From NCBI RefSeq assembly GCF_007655135.1, contig NC_045131.1, positions 8,370,001 to 8,434,000 of the forward strand: a DNA stretch of 64,000 bases, written 5' to 3'. The notes under the pieces are model-generated. The model was not told the origin of the DNA. It ran no database searches and worked only from the letters and a program-made list of their open reading frames with translations. This stretch comes from Punica granatum (Eukaryota; Streptophyta; Magnoliopsida; Myrtales; Lythraceae). Below, one piece after another: positions 11,833 to 22,370 of the stretch; the stretch's first letter is position 1, and every line of letters starts with the position of its first letter. A program made the translations under genes and the position numbers.

Positions 11833-12132
11833 TTAACTTAATTTCCATGGGAGGCACTGCAGCTTATCAGGGCAAGAGCCGGTCCACGAAGTCAGGCAAT
11901 CGGCCCCGCTCTCACTGCAGCACTTGCAGACGATCCCGAGACTGTTAAAAATCTTAGTAATACTATCCCCGCTGCCATGTTCTGGATGCTGATGATTGGG
12001 GAAGTTCGATGTCAGCATCCTCGCCTCGACACCAGCTGTTGCACTCTTGGAAGAAGCCGAGATCGTAGTCAGGACAAACAAGAAGAGGATCACCAGTGAT
12101 GAGAGCCTTCTCTTGCAGTTGCAGAGGAACAT
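11833..12132 (-). CDS. Small secreted cysteine-rich protein
   Basis: Single-exon gene encoding 99 residues. A hydrophobic segment at residues about 11-25 (SSLVILFLFVLTTIS) after basic KRR predicts a signal peptide, so the product should be secreted. The middle is polar and His/Pro-containing. The C-terminus carries six cysteines (69, 71, 72, 79, 87, 93) in the pattern C-x-CC-x6-C-x7-C-x5-C and ends LQCLPWKLS; CKCC with a closing CLPWK resembles small plant secreted proteins of unknown role that I have seen only as hypothetical proteins. A TATA box at 12220-12211 lies 80 bases upstream of the ATG. Two extra cysteines (4 and 6) lie in the putative signal peptide. Function is not claimed; a signalling peptide or an antimicrobial-like peptide are both possible. 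Confidence 0.75.
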   Translation of the reverse strand: MFLCNCKRRLSSLVILFLFVLTTISASSKSATAGVEARMLTSNFPNHQHPEHGSGDSITKIFNSLGIVCKCCSESGADCLTSWTGSCPDKLQCLPWKLS

Positions 12133-12210
12133 TTGGTCTTTTCCTTCCCGAGTTAAGCCAACTAATGTCGAGGAAACTTGAGATATATGCCTATGTATTA
12201 TATAAACCTG

Positions 12211-12220
12211 TATTTATATA
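12211..12220 (-). promoter_or_regulatory. TATA box of the secreted cysteine-rich gene
   Basis: TATATAAATA on the minus strand, about 80 bases before the ATG at 12132. Confidence 0.6.
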
Positions 12221-12929
12221 TATATGTGTGCGCGTATAAACGCTGGGCGAAGAAGTCCACGTTGATGGGAAAAATATGTGAGATCTAGAAGGAGCGAAAA
12301 AATATTCTTTTAACTGGAATAAATTAATGTAAACTCGAGATATTATGGGACGACGGGTTTCTAGAACAGATGTCGGCCGCCCCCTGACGTTTTCGGCTTC
12401 TTCCGTCCCATGTTTCGAAATCGAACCAATACTCCGGAATCGGAAATATGAGGGAGCCAGAGCAAGCCGGTACAACACGACAGGGCGAGTGAAACACTCG
12501 AATTTTAAGCGACATTGACAAACACTCCACATCAATCGAATGATGATTTATCGGGGCATTTCTCAGTACCGTTGGCGGACAATTCTGTTAGGGAGTGGGA
12601 TTGGTGAGAGGTTCAGGCATTAATTGCTGTATTTGAAATAGGACTCAGATCCTCGACAGTTTGATCTTTGGACTTAATAAGGGAAGAAAGATGAGATCTG
12701 AACGGTAGCCAAAAGGGACTGCAACCTTCCAATGGCTGCCAAACAAAACAAAGAGCCAACCCAAGACATGTATCGGCATATAGCATATAATCAATTGACA
12801 CTGACCGAGAGTGAAATCTCCCACCGCATCAGACACCGAGACATAAATTTGAGGGAAGCACGTACACGAATAAACAATTATTCGTCAACTCAGCAAATAT
12901 CAACCAGCCCTGTGTATATATACACACGC
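12221..12929. other. Spacer upstream of the cysteine-rich gene
   Basis: Presumed promoter of the minus-strand cysteine-rich gene, then the far 3' flank of the PI31 gene. No coding support was found, as open stretches overlap in several frames. Confidence 0.4.
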
Positions 12930-13113
12930 GTGCACATGTATATGTTCCAAAGATTAAATACTAAAACAAGGTCGGGTAAAACCGTAAGCTATATACTCGT
13001 TTGCAATCTTGAGTTCCCGTCTCCTAAAAACCCCAAACAAACGGAAAACACAGAGCACAAAATTCTGCAGTAATCAAAGAGGAGGAGGAACAGCCAAGCA
13101 GGACGAGAAGTAT

Positions 13114-13619
13114 TTAGATGAAATCCGGACCCCCGGGAAAGTGTTGCAGGTCTGGATGAATTCCACCTCCTCCCCCAGGCCTCCTAGGAGGGTTCCTGCA
13201 CGAACAAGAAGAACAATGGATTCAGCATATAAGTTTTCTTTCTACAAGGAACAGGTCACAAAAGACGCCCAATTCATGCTAAACTGATAATTCAGATAAT
13301 TCTTTCATCCTTCTGTACTTCACTACAACTTTTCCTTCGATCTGGAATAAACGTCAAACTAGAGACTATTAATGGCTGAAATGCAAATGGACTTCGCCGT
13401 AGGACCAGTACAATATACAAACTAGAGTTTTGAGATCAAACTGTAGTTTTGAGAAAGCAAGGAAGGGGTGAGATTGGCTACCTCATGAACCGAGTGGGGT
13501 CAAAATCTGGGACATCAGGAGGACCATAGGGGTCAAAACGAGCACCTGGAGGGACACCTCTGTTTAATTTGATAGAACCTGCTGTTAGCACATAACACAC
13601 AGAGGAAGCGCGCATGTAC

Positions 13620-13662
<43 letters not shown>

Positions 13663-16266
13663 TTACGGCTGCGGCGGGCCCCTAATGAAGGGACGCTGCC
13701 GATCCCCCCCGCCAAAGAAACGTGGATCGTCTGGTCCTGCAATTACGGACGCTCATATAGTGTTAATTTTTATTTTTTTGGGCCACAGTCAAGTGGGCTT
13801 GGGTTTGAGAGTGTTGGAAATAGAAACTGCGATCTTTTGAGATGAATATTTAGAAAATCATGTTACCAACCTAGGAGCATGCTTCCATCGCCACCAAAAC
13901 CACCTCTGGAGGAGGACAGAATGAAAACTTAAGTATAACTGTACTAAATGCAGGTTACTTGGAAGGAGAAATCCATGGAATAATGAACTGCTAAAGAACG
14001 AACCTGCCAGGATACACGCCAGCACCAGGCCCTGGAACGGTATCACTGAAACCATCAGGATAAACAGGAGGAAGCACGACCCTACATTCCAAAAAGAGAA
14101 ATTCATAAGGAGCAGTTCAGTTTGGGATTGACAAATTATTTCCCAAATAATACAATTTCCCTTTGTTACTAAGAGAAGTTCAACCTCAACTGTTAGCGAA
14201 AAATGCCCATGCTAATCAATGCATGTCTCACATGAATACACACCGACCACGAAAGCAGTCGAACTATACTATGTCTCAAAACCAATAATCTCATTCTCAA
14301 CTTTAACAAGAGTCTTAACCATCAACAATGCACATGGACCTTAAAGACACTATAAAAGCTGTCATATGGCAATTATTTTCTGCTTGTTTCCCCATTCATA
14401 TGTATGCTTACGGATCAAAGACGCACATCATGATGCGACAAAGTGTCTAAATATCATTCCAAGGAGGTCATCTAGGAGAACAGAAAATGCTAGTACTGCA
14501 AAAGATAAAGTACTGCAATATGTTTAATTTCTCCTTTCTCCTCTTCAGATCCGTTGCGCGCGAAAATTTTCCTCAAGGCACCAAGTAGAAAAACATCATC
14601 ATTGATAATAAAAGACAACAACAAGCACTGCCTTATAAGTCTCTGGTATGTATCCGTTCCATTATCCAAACAAAAACATAAGCTAACCCATAGATCACCA
14701 CATCCTTTGTCTATCAACGAATAGATTATTAGATGTTATACAGTTATTGCATGCCAGAGTGCCAAATCACAGAGAGAGAGAGAGAGAGAGAGTACCCTGA
14801 AGGATGGATCCGAGGTCCCCATGGTTCACCAGCTCCAGCACCAGTTTCATCTATAAGCCTTGATCTATGACCAGTTTCTGCAGTTGATCTACGACCAGTT
14901 TCTGCAGTTGTGCTGCACAGACAGAAAAAAGGAGCACAAGCGTTTGCCTCAGAAAGTGGAAATAAAGTCTCTAAGTTGTAAGAGCTCCATATAAGATGAC
15001 TGACAGCAATTAAAGTTAAAATATCTGAAGAACCAAAGATTCAACAAACGCCCATTTGCTAGCCTACAAAGTAAAGCTTTTCCGAAACCCGCATAACAGT
15101 CACAGGATTAAGGACAATGCATCACTTGACACCACGGACAAGGAAATTTTTTCCACTACAAGAAATTTCTGGAAGACATTCTGATTATAGTGCCATGTGG
15201 GCAGAAAGGATCACCAGTTCAGCCTGGAATCATCATTGATTACAATATAAGGCAACTCTGCTAGATAATCTTGTACTACTTTAAAACACAAATTTGATGC
15301 ATTGAGCTTGCTCAATGTAAATTCATCAAAAAGAATCTCAAGACACAATATACAATCAAGGCTGAGGACAATTATCATAGAACTAACAGCTTTATTTCTT
15401 TCAGCAATTGATCAACTTTAATCGGACAAAATACCTAGTGGCTTCAGCAGAGGAAAGGGGTCTCGAAGAACCGTCAAATTTTGACAAAATCTCTTTGTCG
15501 AAGTTCTCGACCAACTTCTCGAGGTCCTTATACTGATCCGAGTAATTCCTACCACCGCCCTCTGCTGCAAAATCATCAACGCTGCCGATAACAGCAGAGG
15601 AAACCCCCAATAAGCACAGCATCCTTCAAAAATTGCTAATCAGTGCACAGGAATAAAAAGTTAGAACAAGTGAAGATAACACACTCAATCTCGATATGAA
15701 CCGGCTCGCGAGAGCCATTTTCCAGGGCATTCACGACCAACTTATCGTTCATGGCCAGACACTTGACCAGAACCTTCCTGGTGTTCCTCGAGCCTGCGGG
15801 CTTCGCGTACACGAAGGCGTACTCATCATCAATCTCGTTCCATCGATCAATTCCCACTTCCTCTGTCAAAACCAAAAGCATAAAAATTTCAATCGGACCG
15901 GTTACAGATCACGATTGCATCGTATCAGCTCGCCGAAGCATTGGGGAGTATGTTATTAGAGTGAAAATGAAGACTTTAGGGTTCATGAGGAGAAAAACCC
16001 AACAGGCGGAATATCAAAACAATAGTTACGATGGTTGTGGTGGGGGGGGGGGGGGGGTGGGGGTGTGCAAGAGGTTAGGGTGTACCGGATGAGGCGGAAG
16101 AGATAGCTCCGTCTTCGCAGGCGGCGGTTCCAGTGGCAGTGAGGAAGTAGCCGGAGGCTAGGAAGGTGGCGTGGACGGCGAAGGCGACCTTGTCGTGCTT
16201 GTTGCGGAAGGACGGCCTCGTCGCTCTGATCACAGCCATCACGCCATTCGTCTTCTCCGGAGCCAT
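13114..16266 (-). CDS. PTRE1: Proteasome regulator PI31 / PTRE1 (nine exons)
   Basis: Plant homologue of the PI31 proteasome regulator; Arabidopsis PTRE1 modulates 26S proteasome activity in auxin responses. Minus-strand exons are 16266-16086, 15862-15685, 15581-15435, 14912-14796, 14081-14004, 13905-13871, 13736-13667, 13559-13482 and 13195-13114, all GT-AG and in phase, giving 321 residues. Exons 1-3 form the N-terminal FP (Fbxo7/PI31) domain: RNKHDKVAFAVHATFLASGY, then EEVGIDRWNE and VLVKCLAMNDKLVV. Exons 4-9 encode the proline/glycine-rich C-terminal PI31 region with GPDDPRFFGGG, GVPPGARFDPYGPPDVP, FDPTRFMR and HPDLQHFPGGPDFI. Exon 4 includes a doubled RRSTAETG/RSTAETGH-like segment. Two introns begin with GTA directly followed by long CT repeats. 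A decayed tandem copy lies downstream in window coordinates. Confidence 0.95.
13622..13660 (+). repeat. (GA)n repeat at the intron 7 donor of PI31
   Basis: About 19 GA units. In the gene's sense strand the CT run starts five bases after the GTAAG donor of exon 7. Confidence 0.95.
14770..14792 (+). repeat. (GA)n repeat at the intron 4 donor of PI31
   Basis: About 11 GA units; in sense, CT repeats start right after the GTA of the exon 4 donor. Confidence 0.95.
16040..16063 (+). repeat. Poly(G) tract in PI31 intron 1
   Basis: A run of about 16 G, then T and further G, on the plus strand (C-rich in the transcript), just inside the donor of intron 1. It could form a G-quadruplex on the non-transcribed complement. 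Confidence 0.9.
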
Positions 16267-16658
16267 TGTAGCAGCGGCTGAAGTCGCTCCAGATTCTCTA
16301 TGGAATTTTCATTTGCTTGCGCCCTTTTGTCCTAATCTCCTTCTCCTGGTATGACAGACGAGAGTCGGCGTTTGAACAAACAATTATCTAGACCGGGCGC
16401 ATACGCCGACTTATATTTATATAAACGGGGATAACTTCTCTCCGAAGGCTCGTTAAAAGGAGCATACTGGAGAGGCTAATTAAAACCTGTCACGTAACAG
16501 TTGTCAGGTGATTATCATTAACAAAATAAATAAAAACTTTGTTAAATAATAAGGCACTTACTATTCAATAAGGAACTACTATAGAGTAATAAAAAATTCG
16601 TTAAATAATAAGAAACTTCACTATTATAATATAACAAGACGATTTCTAAAGAATAAGA

Positions 16659-16977
16659 CTTTGTTTGGAAATAGCGTAATTTTTATTTTATTTTATTTCA
16701 TTTAACTCCACTTATTTTTAATTCAATAGCACAATTAATAATTTTTTTTCTTTTCTTCAATTTTTTTTATCTTAACTACCATTCAATTCAAAATTTAATA
16801 CTAAATTTTCTCAACTATTCATTCTTTTTTCATAATTCAACAATACTATCATTACTTTCTCTCAACTATTCATTACTTTTTTTTTCCTTTTTTTCTCATA
16901 ATTTAACAATATAAAATTATTATAATTTCAAATAAATATAATTATTTTCAGTTTGAATGGAATGGAGTTAAACAAAG
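16659..16977. mobile_element. MITE-like element with CTTTGTTT ends
   Basis: About 320 bp, very AT-rich, beginning CTTTGTTTGG and ending GTTAAACAAAG, so the ends are inverted. The interior (repeated CTCAACTATTCATT and TTCAACAAT motifs) matches, in one or the other orientation, the elements at 55671-55966, 62172-62470 and 62616-62951. No coding capacity. Confidence 0.65.
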
Positions 16978-17104
16978 ATCAAAGAAGTTTCTCACTAGAT
17001 AACAAGAGACTTGCTATTTTTGGGTCATCTTTAAAATCCACCTTTGAAGAATTCTCTTAATACTAGCAACACTATATATATATATATATATATATATCCC
17101 ATAT

Positions 17105-17435
17105 AAATATATAATGATTAATATCATCATATAGCACGATATTTTAAAATTTTTCACCACATATCATATATCGTATTAATTTCACCATTCAGCGCGATAT
17201 TTTGAAAATTTTTCATGACATAGCAGAACAAGTAATAATTTACCAAATAGCATAAAATTGTGAAATTTTTTTACCATATAGGATAAAAAATTGACGAAAA
17301 ACTAACGTCGTGCTATGTGATGAAAAGATTTCAAAATATCAGGCTGAATGGTGAAATTAATACAATATGTACTATGTAGTGAAATTATTCCAAAATATTG
17401 TGATATATGATGATATTAACCAATTATATAAATAT
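17105..17435. mobile_element. Foldback (long inverted-repeat) element
   Basis: Left arm about 17111-17225 (AATATCATCATATAGCACGA, then TTAATTTCACCATTCAGC) is matched in reverse complement by 17310-17432 (GCTGAATGGTGAAATTAA, then ATGATGATATTAA). The arms are about 115 bp each around a loop of about 85 bp. No ORF. Confidence 0.8.
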
Positions 17436-19489
17436 ATATATATTTCGGTGCATACTTTGGTATTGGAGTCTACGAGAAAATATTAGACGAGACTAATACA
17501 TATACCGTGGTGTGCAAGTCTTTATTAATAATATGTTATATCATGGGGCCCATAACACTTATTCCTTTTGTATTTTTCTCAACATTTAATAGGAACTTAT
17601 TACATGCTACCTTATAATGTGGCAATCTCAACTAATATTTTCCAATTTGAAAGCTCAATAGTCCATACACTAATCCTATTTGAGTTGGATTAGTCCATTA
17701 AGAGGTAAAACTTTCATAATTAAGAATTTTCGCCATTCACAAAATCCAATCTTGAGATTTTATTTAAGGACAATAAGTGTCAACGTGCTTGAACCAATTA
17801 CTATTAATTGGTGGCGGTCGATTTGTATATTAATTTAAACAAAATATTGGATATTCTAATTTCGACGCTTTTGGAACATACAAAAATTGATGACGTTAGA
17901 GGAAATATTTTTATTATTTATAAGAAATTATAATCAGATCACATATGGTTATATTTTGTAGTTATAATGTGACATATATTTAAGTTACTGGTGAAGTGTA
18001 AAAAAAAAAAAGTACTAGTTAAGAATTGGATTTAGAAAATATTTATTAGAGATGTAATGTTTGATAATGTGAATTACGTGCTGAAAATTAAAATTTTAAC
18101 ATTTAAACTGAAGTGATTCACTTTATTTATTTAACCCATAATGATTAAATAATTATAAATGTAATTATTTTTTCAAGTAATTCGCTCTCAAAATTTGGAA
18201 AGTTGTAAATTGATCCAATTTCGTCTATGCAGTACTGAATGCTCTGAGAGAGAGAGAGAGCGAGAGTGACTAGCGAGGAGGGCGACGGTAGTGAGTCCGA
18301 TGCCATCGCCATAACGTGATCACCAGTGAACCAGAAGTTATCATCAAGCTTGCCTAAAGGGGTGGTGGCCGTCATCGAAGCCTCATCACTAAAGCTTGAG
18401 CCCCCTCTCTCTTTGATTTCGCAACTTGCGTCGAAACTTTCACCGCTTTGATCTCGCCCTCTTTCTCTATTTCAAAAAGAGAGAAAAATGGGATTTTGGG
18501 GTTGTGGTTGGCGACGGAGCCCCCACCACCCTTCTCGTGTCTTCATCCGTTTATTATTATTATTATTTTCAGATTTTCTTTTGCTTGTTTAAAAAGTTTT
18601 TGCTATTTTATAATTTCCTAGAAATCAAATTTTATAATAACATATAAATATAATTGGGCCAACAGATTTAAAAAAAAAAAGTTTTGACCTTTATCTTAAC
18701 AAAAAGGAAAATAACTTAAAACACATAAACTTTTCTCACCAAATAGGAGTACTTTATTTCATCAAGCGCTTAATGTATGAAAAACTTAAAATCAAGCACT
18801 TAAAATTCAACAATTAATAGTAAATTCAAACAATATACACATAAAAAAAATCAAACAAATACTATTTAGATTTTAAATTTCTAATTTTTTTACGTCATCT
18901 GACATATACATAAAAACGAGTTGTCTAATCAATAAAGTCATTTGCAAGTGCCAACTAGTCATCCACTCAACAAAATTTAACCATGTATACACATTCCAGT
19001 ATTTATGTATATGTACTCAAGATGAAATACTAAAACAAGGTCAAATCATAAGCTATAAACATGTACTAGTTATTGGCCAAAAAAAATGTATTAGTTTGCC
19101 ACCTAAAAAATCCAAACAAGATGGAAAAACAAGCGCAGAATCCTGCACTTGCCTAAGAGGAAGAGCAGGCAAAGCCGAATGGGAGTACTTCAAGAAAACC
19201 TGAACCTCCGGGGAGGTGTTGCAGGTCCGGATATATTATTTCGTTGTGATAAGTAAGGTCCAAATGGCGAATGCATATCAGGAATAATAGGTTTCCTGCA
19301 TGAACAGCACACCATTCTAGCAAATCGATTCATCACGCAAATGTCTTTCTACAGGGAACATTTTACAGACGATGCACAATTTTATTAGCAAAAGAATCCA
19401 AATGTTAACTCGACCAATAATTCCTGCATTATCCTTTCTCTTCACCATACGACTTGCCCTTCAATATTGAATACATATGTATTTTTATT

Positions 19490-19640
19490 GCAATGGAAGT
19501 TCATGGGCATAGTATAATAAAATAAAAATTTTAATATCTAATAAATGGGTACGGTAGTATCATTGGGTATCGAACATGCAACTTTTAGGTAATTACTAGG
19601 GTGTATGCTAGTGCGCTGCACCCCTTTGAACATCTTAAAA
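19490..19640 (-). mobile_element. tRNA-type SINE in the PI31 pseudogene
   Basis: On the minus strand a GCAGCGCACTAGCA stretch (A-box-like) is followed by GCATGTTCGATACCC (B-box-like) and an AT-rich tail. The tail and layout match a sequence at about 32920-33060. It lies where intron 8 of the intact gene would be. Confidence 0.5.
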
Positions 19641-19892
19641 GTCCTAGAAGAATGGCCGAAACGAAAAACAGCTTTTGTCGTAGGATCAGTACACTATTCA
19701 AGCTAGAACTTTGAGAAGAGCAAGCAAAGGGCGAGGTTATACCTCATAAATATCGAGTGAGGTCAAGGTCTGGCGCCATGCTGGGTGGATTATAGGGATA
19801 GGGTAGAATCGGATTTCGAGTGGAGTCAAGTTCAAACGTGCTGGGTGGATCATAGTGTAGAAACGGATTTCCGGAGAGACGCTGCTGATCTC

Positions 19893-20375
19893 GGGGTACA
19901 GAGCCCCTGACTAAGTCATCAAGGAGAAGCGGACTAATGCCATCCGGAGGACGAGAACGGAACAAGGGACCCACCGGAAGCCGCAGAGACCATTTCGCCA
20001 TCCAGTAAGCGCAAGCGTTCCCCTCCCGACCGGAATGGTGGACAGAAACGTCCCACTCTTTGCTTAAGGACCGATGGATAGCCACCACAAAAGTGGAAGT
20101 ATGGGGATCACAATCACAGGAAATTAGTCTTAGAATCATCTCCCAGGCTACCTCGGATTCAAAGTTCCAACACAACTTCACGAAAACCTCGTTCCCAGAC
20201 ATGCTCCAGCCCTCTTAGAACACCCCGCAGTTCAGCTTGTATAGCGGTTGCCGCTTCAACGTTAGGGGTAAAACCCGAAAGCCACCGACCATTCTCATTA
20301 CGGAGAACTCCAGTTAGTCTGAGATTCCTTCCATAAGCACTGCTGGTATCGAGTTTGACCCACCCCGGAAGGGGT
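19893..20375 (-). mobile_element. LINE-type RNase H domain inside PI31 pseudogene exon 7
   Basis: Translates as a plant non-LTR-retrotransposon RNase H (RVT_3 type): GWVKLDTSSAYG, GVLRNENGRWLSGF, AELRGVLRGLEH, REVVLEL, then in a second frame EVAWEMILRLI, HHSGREGNACAYWMAKWSL and PPDGISPLLLDD. The frame change is explained by one extra T in CTTTGAATCC (about 20161). It enters in the exon 7 frame and leaves into PI31-like tail sequence. I found neither a poly(A) tail nor clear target duplications at its borders, so it may have arrived by recombination rather than fresh retrotransposition. Confidence 0.8.
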
Positions 20376-21500
20376 AGACGGCTGGTTAATTTGCGAGGCG
20401 GCAGGCCTAAGGGAGGCCGACCATGACCCCAACTGAAGTAACGGAGGTCATCCCCAAACAGTCCTGCAATTACAGATGATCATGTAGCGTTAAGACGATT
20501 ATGATTGCTCCTTTTCCAATATTTCTTTTTGGAGGGGTTTAGTGGCAGTCGGGTTGTTGTTTGAGAAGAAGTTAGAAATAGAAATTCCGATGTTCACTTA
20601 TATGTAGCAAAGAGTGTTACCAACCTAAGAGCATGCTTCGATCAACACCGAAATCACCTCTGAAAGCAGGACCAAATGTTAGACAAATCAAGACATGATG
20701 ATATATACCATCAGTCTATGAATAATTATCGTATAACTAACAGCACACTATATATCTATCTCAGCAATTGATTAATTGTAACTAGACAAGATACCTCGTG
20801 ACAAATTATCTGGAAGAAGGATCAAACTTTGACAGTATCTCTTTGTCGAGGTTCTCGACCAACTTCGCAAGGTTCTTGTACCGATCCAAGTAATTCCCGC
20901 CGCCATCCACCGCAAAGTCATCAACACTGCCAATAACGCAAAAGGAAACCCCATAAGATCACAACATCCTTCACTGTCAGTCAGCACAGAGGTCAGAAAG
21001 TTGGAATCAGTGAAACACGGCGCACTCAATCTCGGTGCGAACCACCAGCTTGTCAGCACCATCCTTCAGAGTGTCCACGACCAACTTATCGTTCATGGCT
21101 AGACACTTGACAAGAACCTTCTTGGAGCCCCTCGAGCATGCAGGTTTCGCATACACGAATGTGTACTCCTCTTCTAATTCATTCCAGCGATCAATGCCCA
21201 CTTCCTCCGTTAAAACCAAAAGCTTAAAAATTATAATCCTCAACTTCTATTACAGAGGGTGTAATTACCGGTATTAGCTCACCGAAGCTATGGGGAGATT
21301 GCTAGAATAAAAATGACGACTTCATGGTTTGGGATGACAAGGAATAAGGCTACCGGTGGAGGAGGTATAGAGAGCGTCCCTCTTGCAAGAGGCGGGGCCA
21401 GTGGCGGTGAGGAAGTAGCCGGAGGCGAGGAAGGTGGCGTGGACGGCGAAGGCGACCTTGTCGTGGTTGTTGAGGAAGGACGGTTCGTGGCTCTGATCAC

Positions 21501-22370
21501 TGAAGAAAATCAAATATAATATGAGAGGAAAGACGAGATATTGAAACGTGATGGCCAGAGGCCAAAACCACAGGAGTTGATTATTTAGACTGACTCACTA
21601 ACTCATTGTCTACATAGAATTACTAGCCTATTTATAGGCTCAGGAAGCAATTGGACTTGGATAGAAATAATATCAAAATACTATCATTAAATGTAAATGC
21701 GATACTAGTAAATCCTAATAATACCAATTAATCTAATTGATTGATACAATCTTATTTAAATGTTATATTTCCTAATATGATAAACTAATATCTCCAATAC
21801 TCCCTTCAAGATGAACATGGAGTGCAACAGAATGTTCATCTTGCACACGATTATAATCTCCATAATTTCATGATCTGCATCGAACAATAACTTTCATCTA
21901 CAACCAAATTTTGCGGCAATGACAAAAAAGTAGTTTCTTTGACTCCAACAAAAGCTCTCCGTTCTTCCCTTAGACGGAGGTGATATGCGTGATCGATGCA
22001 CGCTCTTCAAATGCCGACTTCAATTGGTGGTTGCAGTGGGCTTGTCTCGACTGATCTGCTCTGATACCATGAAGAAAATCAAATATAATATGAGAGGAGA
22101 GACCGAAGATATTGAAACGCGATGGCCAGAGGCCAAAGCCATGGGAGTTGATTATTTTGACTGACTCACTAACTCATAGAATACATAGAATTACTAGCCT
22201 ATTTATAGGCTCAGGAAGCAATCGGACTAGGATAGAAATAATATTAAAATACTATCATAAAATTTAAATGCAATATTAATAAAATCATAATGATACCAAT
22301 TAACCAATTGATTGATACAATCTTATTCAAATGTTATATTTCCTAATATGATAAACTAATATCTCCAATA
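21501..22370 (-). mobile_element. TRIM (miniature LTR retrotransposon)
   Basis: An 870-bp element with two direct LTRs of about 300 bp (21501-21799 and 22070-22370), each running in sense TATTGGAGATATTAG...TTTTCTTCA. The 5-bp target duplication ATCAC is at 21496-21500 and 22371-22375. After the 5' LTR (minus sense) comes TGGTATCAGAGCAGATC (22069-22053), the complement of the initiator tRNA-Met 3' end, i.e. the primer binding site. CTTGAAGGGAG before the 3' LTR (21810-21800) is the polypurine tract. Each LTR has a CTATAAATAGG TATA box. The internal region is only about 270 bp and codes for nothing, so the element depends on another's enzymes. LTR divergence is modest. Confidence 0.95.
22059..22069 (-). 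promoter_or_regulatory. TRIM primer binding site (initiator tRNA-Met)
   Basis: TGGTATCAGAG on the minus strand directly after the 5' LTR end, the standard PBS of many plant Copia elements and TRIMs. Confidence 0.9.

Larger units (their letters stand above)
12930..16420. repeat. Tandem duplication, copy A (intact PI31 gene)
   Basis: Homologous in the same orientation to about 18985-22635. Shared landmarks outside the exons include ATACTAAAACAAGGTC followed by AAGCTATA on the 3' side (12958/19027) and a GAGTCGG-GTTTG stretch with a CCGGG-GCATA block on the 5' side (about 16363/22570). The unit is about 3.5 kb. Confidence 0.85.
16421..18984. other. Repeat-rich spacer between the two PI31 copies
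   Basis: Contains a MITE-like element (16659-16977), an AT repeat (about 17073-17097), a foldback element (17105-17435) and AT-rich unique sequence. Short ORFs at 18145-18647 lack any family signature. Confidence 0.55.

Noticed and set aside
18145..18647. ORFs on both strands near 18.1-18.6 kb
   Set aside because: Short, flanked by GA repeats and TAT runs, and without domain signals.
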